From the NCBI GenBank assembly GCA_037013495.1, contig CM072802.1, forward strand, positions 43,624,501 through 43,688,500: a stretch of 64,000 bases of DNA, in the 5' to 3' direction. Made by a program: the position numbers and the translations under genes. Below are positions 58,161 through 64,000 of this stretch, piece after piece. The DNA is from Hippophae tibetana. Taxonomy: Eukaryota > Streptophyta > Magnoliopsida > Rosales > Elaeagnaceae. The notes below the pieces were generated by a model. The model saw nothing but the letters and a program-made list of their open reading frames with translations. It was not told the origin of the DNA and made no database searches. Positions within the stretch are counted from its first letter, which is position 1. Each line of letters begins with the position of its first letter.

Positions 58161-59539
58161 TCCCCTAGAAATTCATTAGTCATTAAAGATAAAAAGGACC
58201 AATATAAAAAGCTTAGCAAACCCTAATGGTTGAGCCTTTACAACTTGGCCCGAAAACTACCAAAGAATACATAGAAGATATGAAGCTCTACACTACAGAA
58301 AAAAAAATCCCTTTGGGAAGTAAATTCAATATTTTGGAATGAATTGATCCAATATTTGTTTAAAAGGATTTCTATGTAGAACTAATAGAAAATATATATT
58401 TAGGAATTAATTTATGTGAATTAAATTATTTCTTAAAAAAATCAAAAAAGAAATCAAGAATTTCAGGAAGAAGATAAGAGTAAGCAACAAGCTTGTTTGT
58501 CTCAAGATATTTTCGTTCACTAATGGACTGAGATGAGGAAGGATGTGTTAGTCCTTACCACTTCATCAAGCTGGGAATTCAACACAAAAAAAATCTATGT
58601 ATTAAGAGGTCAAATGTTAAGCCAAATTTAATATAAACTCAAGAAAATTTCTAAGATTAAAGTAAATTATTCAAATAGTAAAGTCATCTTTATTTCTCAT
58701 AGTAGCATGGCTCTTTAAGAAGAGGATGGTGAAAAAATCATCAAATATGAGACATATTTTAACAGCAACAACTTGAAAATTGGTCAAGAAACAAGGAAGA
58801 TATTTTTCTTCTATGCCAGAAAAGCCACCAAAAATCATAGATGCATTTATTGCATTAAAGATTGAGAAGACGAAGGTGAATCATCATTAACATCATCCAA
58901 AGGACTATTGGTAGAAAATGATAAGGAAGAATAAAGATGTAGACCCATATCTTTAGTCAGCAGCATGTGCCAAGTAAAAAATAATGGTTGATAACTCAGA
59001 AAACACACAACTTCTAGCATAATAAACCCATTTATCTAGAAATCCAAAAACAATAATTATGTATCTAGTCATTATGAGTGGCTAATAATCCCTTCAAGAT
59101 TCGTAGTTGGCCTTAAAATTGTAATAATTATTATATTATGAATAAAATGAAGTTCAATCATCTTTATAGTAAGTCAAAATTAGACACCATCTATGTACAG
59201 ATGCAGAAGGCTCACCATTACCAGGAAAGTATTAAGATTTGAGAAAAGTTGAGGCATAACATGTGTAACAAAAGAAGATCAACAAAAGGGAGGACCATGG
59301 TGGACCCATTAAATTAAGGTATAAGAATTATAACTATTAAGCTAATTAAAGATCTTGAATGTTTACATATTTACTTATATCAATTAATTATATTGATAAT
59401 TAAGAAGATGAAGATAGAAATAACACAATATTATGATAAGAAAAATTATCTTTAATATACAAGGAGGAAAATTATCTTTAATATACAGGAATTATAGAAT
59501 AGAAATTAACAATTAGCGTTAAATAGCTAGCCCTTAATT
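58161..59539 (+). pseudogene. EPRV tail and intergenic region (decayed)
   Basis: Interrupted lysine/isoleucine-rich frames to about 58940 look like the rest of the viroplasmin-region protein (for example a KKIYVLRGQML stretch at 58590-58620). From about 58950 the sequence becomes non-coding. A direct duplication of AAAATTATCTTTAATATACA lies at 59441-59490. Confidence 0.45.
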
Positions 59540-59557
59540 TGGTATCAAAGCCATAGG
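59540..59557 (+). other. tRNA-Met-type primer site, probably of the EPRV
   Basis: TGGTATCAAAGCCATAGG differs little from the TGGTATCAGAGCCATG... primer site used by caulimovirids and some LTR elements. No LTR ends just before it, and it lies downstream of the viral coding region, where the viral intergenic region is expected. Confidence 0.5.
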
Positions 59558-59560
59558 AAT

Positions 59561-61414
59561 ATTAACATAATATGGATGGGAAAGTCAACACCATTAGATT
59601 TAGGGACATCAATGGTATTAGTCATAAAGTCTAGGGACATTATTAATTTTTTGCAAGCCTTAAAGACATAAGTGAAGATATGATAAACTTAGAGACATTT
59701 TAGATAAATATCACACAAAATTACAACATTTTTTATTTGATTTTAGGCTAATAGACCAGCTCAATCAGTTTAATTTTTTCAAGCTACTTGAGCAGGCTTG
59801 AATTTAATTCAATTTGTGTTTAATTTAGGCCTTTTTATTTTGGGTTCGATTCAATCAATTGGGATACTAGAAAAATTGTCACCCCTAATACTAGATAACT
59901 GAAATAACAACCTAGTAAATAATCATAGAAGATGCAACCTATATAATATGACATATGAATGACATGACTTAGAAAAAATCTTAATACTTTAACACTATAG
60001 GATGAAATCGTGTGACATGATATTCATGCAAAAAGTTTCAAAAGAAATGACAGGTTAAAAACTAAGAGATGGTTCATTGACGTGAAACAACTTTAAAGAT
60101 GAGTTTATCCTTAACTTTTTGCTCATGTCTGACATTTGTAGTTCTTAATTAAATCTTAATTTCATACTATTGATGTACCTAAAATTAAATTTAGTTACTA
60201 TAAGTGTATTGCTATTAAAATATAGGTCCATATACACAACTTTTATTAAAGATGGGTACTATTAAATTACCAAGTCCTCTTAATAACACAATTATCTCAC
60301 TTATATAGTATGTGTCCTATTCTCAATTTAAATATAAATTTAGAATATTTGTGTATCTTAAAAAAATAGAAAAACTACGATTATATTATTTTGAAAATAA
60401 GGATTCAAACAAGTACCTTTTGATTAAAAAAACGTACCATTAACGTAGATAACCCCGGGAGTTTAGAAGGGGTAGAAAAATGGCAACAAGGAAAAGATGA
60501 AGAAAATACTATCTAAAAAATCGACTCTCAAACTAGCTATAGTTATGTTTGCTTTCCTAGAGGTAAGTTAGATACTCTCCCTCTATTAAGAGTTCCACAG
60601 TTTCTATTTCATATCATATTTAATATATTTAACAAGTTTATGGTTTAAAATTTATCTTATTTTATTTAAATTTTATGTTATTTTATATCATTTCATATAA
60701 ATTGTAATATTTTCGTCTTATTTTAAGTATAATGTCTCATTTATTACAGTTTATACTTATATTATAAAGGAACAAATTAGACCAATAGACATGCTGTCAA
60801 TGTATGATTAAGATTCTCTGTTTGTTTGTAATTGTTATTAAATCTTAACTGTATATATATTGATCCTAGCTAGGAGTGTGGCAAAAACCGGACAAAAGCT
60901 CCAAGACAACGTGAAAGCGGTATTACATGAGTGTTATTAATTTATGCACAATTATAGTTAGACAAAGTCTGAAATCCCAAGCTGTACGCTTTCTGCTATA
61001 AACAAGTAAACAATTTCACTTGGTTTTATTATATATTGCTGTATAAATTAAATAAAGCCACAACAAAACCTCCAACGCAAGCTAAATTAATTATGTATAT
61101 TATATATCAATAAGGAATAACAAATAATTGACACAAAAACCCATCAAAATAATTGACTTCCTTGATCACAAATTTCATTTCTTAATACAATAATAATAAT
61201 GAATCTGTTTTTTTTTTTTTTTTTTTTTTTGTAAAAGAATAAATTATTGGAAAAAAATTCCTAATTAACAAAGCAGAATAACAAAGGGAAATTAAAGATC
61301 TATTTCTGTATTCCCTGATTAATTTTCTTTTAAATCTATAATTTTGAATCAAATCTATCTCAATTCAGATAATTCTAAACCGGCTTTGAAAGAAACATAA
61401 CCAAATATTAATGG
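59561..61414. other. AT-rich intergenic DNA with a T23 tract
   Basis: No gene seen. A run of 23 T lies at 61208-61230. Sequence just left of the S40 gene (about 61260-61414) is probably its 3' untranslated region. Confidence 0.6.
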
Positions 61415-61810
61415 TCACGTTTCTAAGAACCCAGTCATTCTAAGAATTGAATTCCTAACTTGACTCAAATCTCGTCCCTTTAGAGTCCTTCCATTGCCTA
61501 TACGCACCGAGAATGCCATCTTGCCTGCAATTCGCCTCCCAACAATTACATGTGGCGGCACCAATTCTCCGTCAATGTCGTCGTTTTCGTCTTCTTCGAG
61601 AAAATCTCTTTCTCTGAACTGGAAGAAACTTTCCGGGATATTAACCGGCAGAGAACTTGAGAGGTTCTTCTTGTTCCTAATTGTGTTCTTAGTAGATTTG
61701 TTGTTCGAAGCTAGTAAATTTCCATCAGTTGGAGACACAGTCATTTCTTGGAAATCATAGCAGTTGTTATCGGAAAATATAATTTCGGATTCTTGAAATT
61801 CTTCGGCCAT
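61415..61810 (-). CDS. Senescence regulator S40 family protein (DUF584), 131 aa, single exon
   Basis: Start chosen at ATG 61810 (MAEEFQESEIIF); the few codons upstream lack an ATG. The N-terminal half is acidic and serine-rich. The conserved S40/DUF584 domain fills about residues 80-131: VPPHVIVGRRIAGKMAFSV, then GRTLKGRDLSQVRNSI and RMTGFLE at the very end, as in the family. The length fits small plant S40 proteins. S40 proteins are nuclear or cytoplasmic factors linked to leaf senescence and stress; molecular action is poorly known. The gene has no introns, as is usual. A TATA-like TTTATAAA is 64 bp upstream of the ATG. It appears intact, with no retroelement inside. Confidence 0.92.
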   Translation of the reverse strand: MAEEFQESEIIFSDNNCYDFQEMTVSPTDGNLLASNNKSTKNTIRNKKNLSSSLPVNIPESFFQFRERDFLEEDENDDIDGELVPPHVIVGRRIAGKMAFSVRIGNGRTLKGRDLSQVRNSILRMTGFLET

Positions 61811-61873
61811 AGAAATCAATTAGAGAAAATTGAAAGTAGGGGAAATGGAGGGAAATGAGTTGAGACTTGAGAT

Positions 61874-61881
61874 TTTATAAA
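61874..61881 (-). promoter_or_regulatory. TATA box of the S40 gene
   Basis: TTTATAAA (TTTATAAAAT on the minus strand), 64 bp upstream of the start codon, before a purine-poor leader. Confidence 0.55.
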
Positions 61882-61937
61882 GGAAAATAAGAATATGGCT
61901 GGGAAATTAGAAAGTAATTCGCAAGTGGTTCCCTCTT

Positions 61938-61944
<7 letters not shown>

Positions 61945-61979
<35 letters not shown>
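61945..61979. repeat. (AT)n microsatellite in the S40 promoter
   Basis: About 17 AT units, 65 bp upstream of the TATA box. Likely length-polymorphic. Confidence 0.9.
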
Positions 61980-61983
<4 letters not shown>

Positions 61984-64000
61984 GGTTGTGTGTGTTTGTC
62001 AAATGGCGTCATTATATAAAGGTCATTGAGTGTGGTCGCAGTTAGCTTATATTTTGCAATACCAGTTCTGATGAGATTTTCTATTTAGTAAATATATTTT
62101 AAAAATTCAATCCAAATGTTTTTTTTTACTGCATTTTTTTTCTATTAATTTATTCTTTCTCATAAGGATAACATTCCTCTCCAAGTTTGGAAGAATGGTG
62201 AAAGGTTTTTTTGTTATATGTATATATATATAACTTAAATTTGATAACTTTTATAATTCTGATTTAATCGGAGAACATGTACGTCGTTGGATTACATATA
62301 TTCCGGAGAAAATGTGAAGGGATTTTTAAAATCTCTATTTAAACCATCTTACTTTAATAAAAATTAAAATGAATTACAAATTATTCTTTAATTCAAGCCT
62401 ACCACTTTTTTTTTTTTAGTGTGATACTTTATTTGGCTAAATGTTTTACAAATAAATTTTTAGATATAATACATATAAAATTATAAACAAATTATATCAT
62501 AAAATAGAACTTTATTCCATCTTAATTTAAAATTTTAAGTTTTTAATATTTAATATTTAAAAAAAAAATCAATAATTTTAATATATTTTTACAAAAACAA
62601 GATACATGTAATATCTTTTTTCAAATAAAAATAATTAATGACCGCAAAGTTACTACTACTATTTTGAAAAAAAAATTGTAAAATAACATTCTTATGAAAT
62701 ATTTATATGTGTTATATTTTTTTAAAAAATATAACACATAATTTTATATTAAACGTTATTTAAATCAAACTATAATTATTTAAATAATTTTGTGTTAAAC
62801 GTTATTTATTTAGATATTATTCAATATTATTAAGATATTTTTTTATTATAAATTTTAAAAGTATTATTTTTTATAATTTTTCTATTATATATACAAATAC
62901 TAAATTCACCTTGTCATTATTACGAGGTGCCTAATTTTCTTGTGGCTCACGGCTTTCCTTTAACTTCTAGTTAGATAGTATTAATTTTATTTTATTTTAT
63001 TTTGATGAAACTAATTAACTTTATGTACCATCATCTTAATGTATTGACTTAATAATTATCACAATTGGCTTGGCTTTAAAGAGCCTAGCTTGCTTCTTTG
63101 TTTGTCTTTATTCTTTTTTTTTTACTTCTACTTTTTGGTTGAACATGGAAGCATCCCTAGTAATTCAACTCGTTAGGGTTTGGGTTGATATGCCATGTGT
63201 GAACTTTAATAAATAGGACATCAGGAAAAAAAATGTGGGAATGTGTTTAAATGCATGGGATAAAATTTTAAACTTTTCAAACCCATTTTTTTTTACCATA
63301 ACTAATCAAATTGGATAAGGCTAGCTAAATAATGTTGATGGAATGTTGTCACCCTAATTAATGAAAATGACTATTGTAAATGAAGATTTAATTGTTCACA
63401 TTTGAAATTTTTTTCCAAACAAAGTCAAATATTTCGTAATAATAGTTATTATCTAATTAAATTCTATCATTTCGTGGAAATTTCTATGATTTTAAGGTTA
63501 TTGTAATAATTTAAATGAATTTTAGTGTAGAAATTATGCCAATATATTTACTCAGAAACATAATTAAATACATCTATGTTAGACGGTTAAAAGAGGAAAA
63601 AAAATTATACTTAATACAAAGAAAGTAATAATTTGAAAAAATGTTCATTTAATTAATAAATTAATAAACCTTAATTTAGGTATTAATATTATTTAAAAAA
63701 TTTAATTTAATATTTTTGATATTTTTGATATTTTAATTGACTATTTTTATATTAAAATGTCACTGAATTATTTATTTTGATCAAAAATTTATCTTTTTAA
63801 TTGAAATATTTAAGTAAATTATACAACATGTAAGACTATAATAACGTGTCGTTAATGAGATAATTAAATTAAATTTTATGTGTATATAACTTCAATTTTT
63901 CAATCAAATTTATTAATTTTTTTATTAAAATAATAAAATTAAAAGATAATTCAATAATAAATATAATGAATTAAAAAAAAATTAAAAGCAAGAGAATTTT
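61980..64000. other. AT-rich intergenic DNA, no gene seen
   Basis: Very AT-rich. Small repeated ATTTTGTGTTAAACGTTATTTA-like units occur near 62735-62810. No coding frame or RNA gene recognised. Confidence 0.65.

Larger units (their letters stand above)
35850..59560 (+). mobile_element. Endogenous pararetrovirus (Caulimoviridae, Petuvirus-like), nested and decayed
   Basis: Viral pieces lie in one orientation and in genome order: movement protein (36.2-37.0 kb), capsid with zinc knuckle (41.5-43.4), aspartyl protease (43.4-43.7), RT (43.86-44.06 and 55.34-56.1), RNase H (56.1-56.6), viroplasmin-like domain (56.8-57.2) and a tRNA-Met-like primer site (59540-59557). Three insertions split it, leaving about 7 kb of viral DNA, the usual size of such genomes. 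There are no LTRs and no integrase, as expected for a pararetrovirus. Every domain has in-frame stops or frameshifts, so it cannot yield working proteins. Domain order and sequence flavour fit Petuvirus or a relative; exact genus is uncertain. Confidence 0.85.

Noticed and set aside
1-64000. tRNA or rRNA genes
   Set aside because: I saw no A/B-box pair with cloverleaf potential and no rRNA-like stretch; the tRNA-like matches are retroelement primer sites.

Overview
This is a plant nuclear window, most likely from a eudicot. It is very AT-rich, has interrupted genes with GT-AG introns, and carries Ty1/copia, Ty3/gypsy and endogenous pararetrovirus (EPRV) sequence. Species cannot be told from the sequence. 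Only two genes look complete: a 14-exon EXO1-type exonuclease 1 gene (15120-29186, +) and an intronless S40-type senescence regulator gene (61415-61810, -). The 5' leader of a third, minus-strand transcription unit lies at about 1-1700 and runs off the left edge.

Layout. 1-1700: leader exons of a minus-strand gene with a first-ATG small ORF. 1.8-9.4 kb: AT-rich DNA with decayed repeats. 9.4-14.8 kb: a minus-strand gypsy (Tat-like) element that keeps gag and a broken protease and carries about 40 copies of a 49-bp tandem repeat where pol would be. It ends 350 bp upstream of the EXO1 ATG. 14.94-15.12 kb: compact EXO1 promoter with two E2F sites and a TATA box. 15.1-29.2 kb: EXO1, with a U12-type AT-AC intron and one 8.27-kb intron holding two minus-strand copia elements side by side. 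The second copia element carries fragments of host genes: SPIRAL1-like, calreticulin P-domain-like in four tandem copies, and WD40-like. 29.2-35.8 kb: AT-rich intergenic DNA with LTR remnants.

35.9-59.6 kb: one plus-strand EPRV, in order movement protein, capsid/zinc knuckle, protease, reverse transcriptase, RNase H, viroplasmin-like domain, and a tRNA-Met primer-site-like sequence. It is split by three later insertions: a pol-less copia derivative (37170-41451), an 11.3-kb minus-strand Tat-type gypsy with a perfect 5-bp target duplication (44059-55334), and an unclassified repeat of about 1 kb (57.18-58.16 kb). The gypsy carries a plus-strand antisense gene of the Transposase_28 (putative gypsy type) family. 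All viral reading frames are broken by stops and frameshifts. 59.6-64 kb: AT-rich DNA around the S40 gene.

The insertions are clearly layered in time: EPRV first, then the copia derivative and the gypsy inside it. EXO1 remains open across all 14 exons (676 residues) despite the retroelement load. The most unusual items are the gene-fragment-carrying copia element inside EXO1, the AT-AC intron, the antisense gene in the gypsy, and the nested EPRV.
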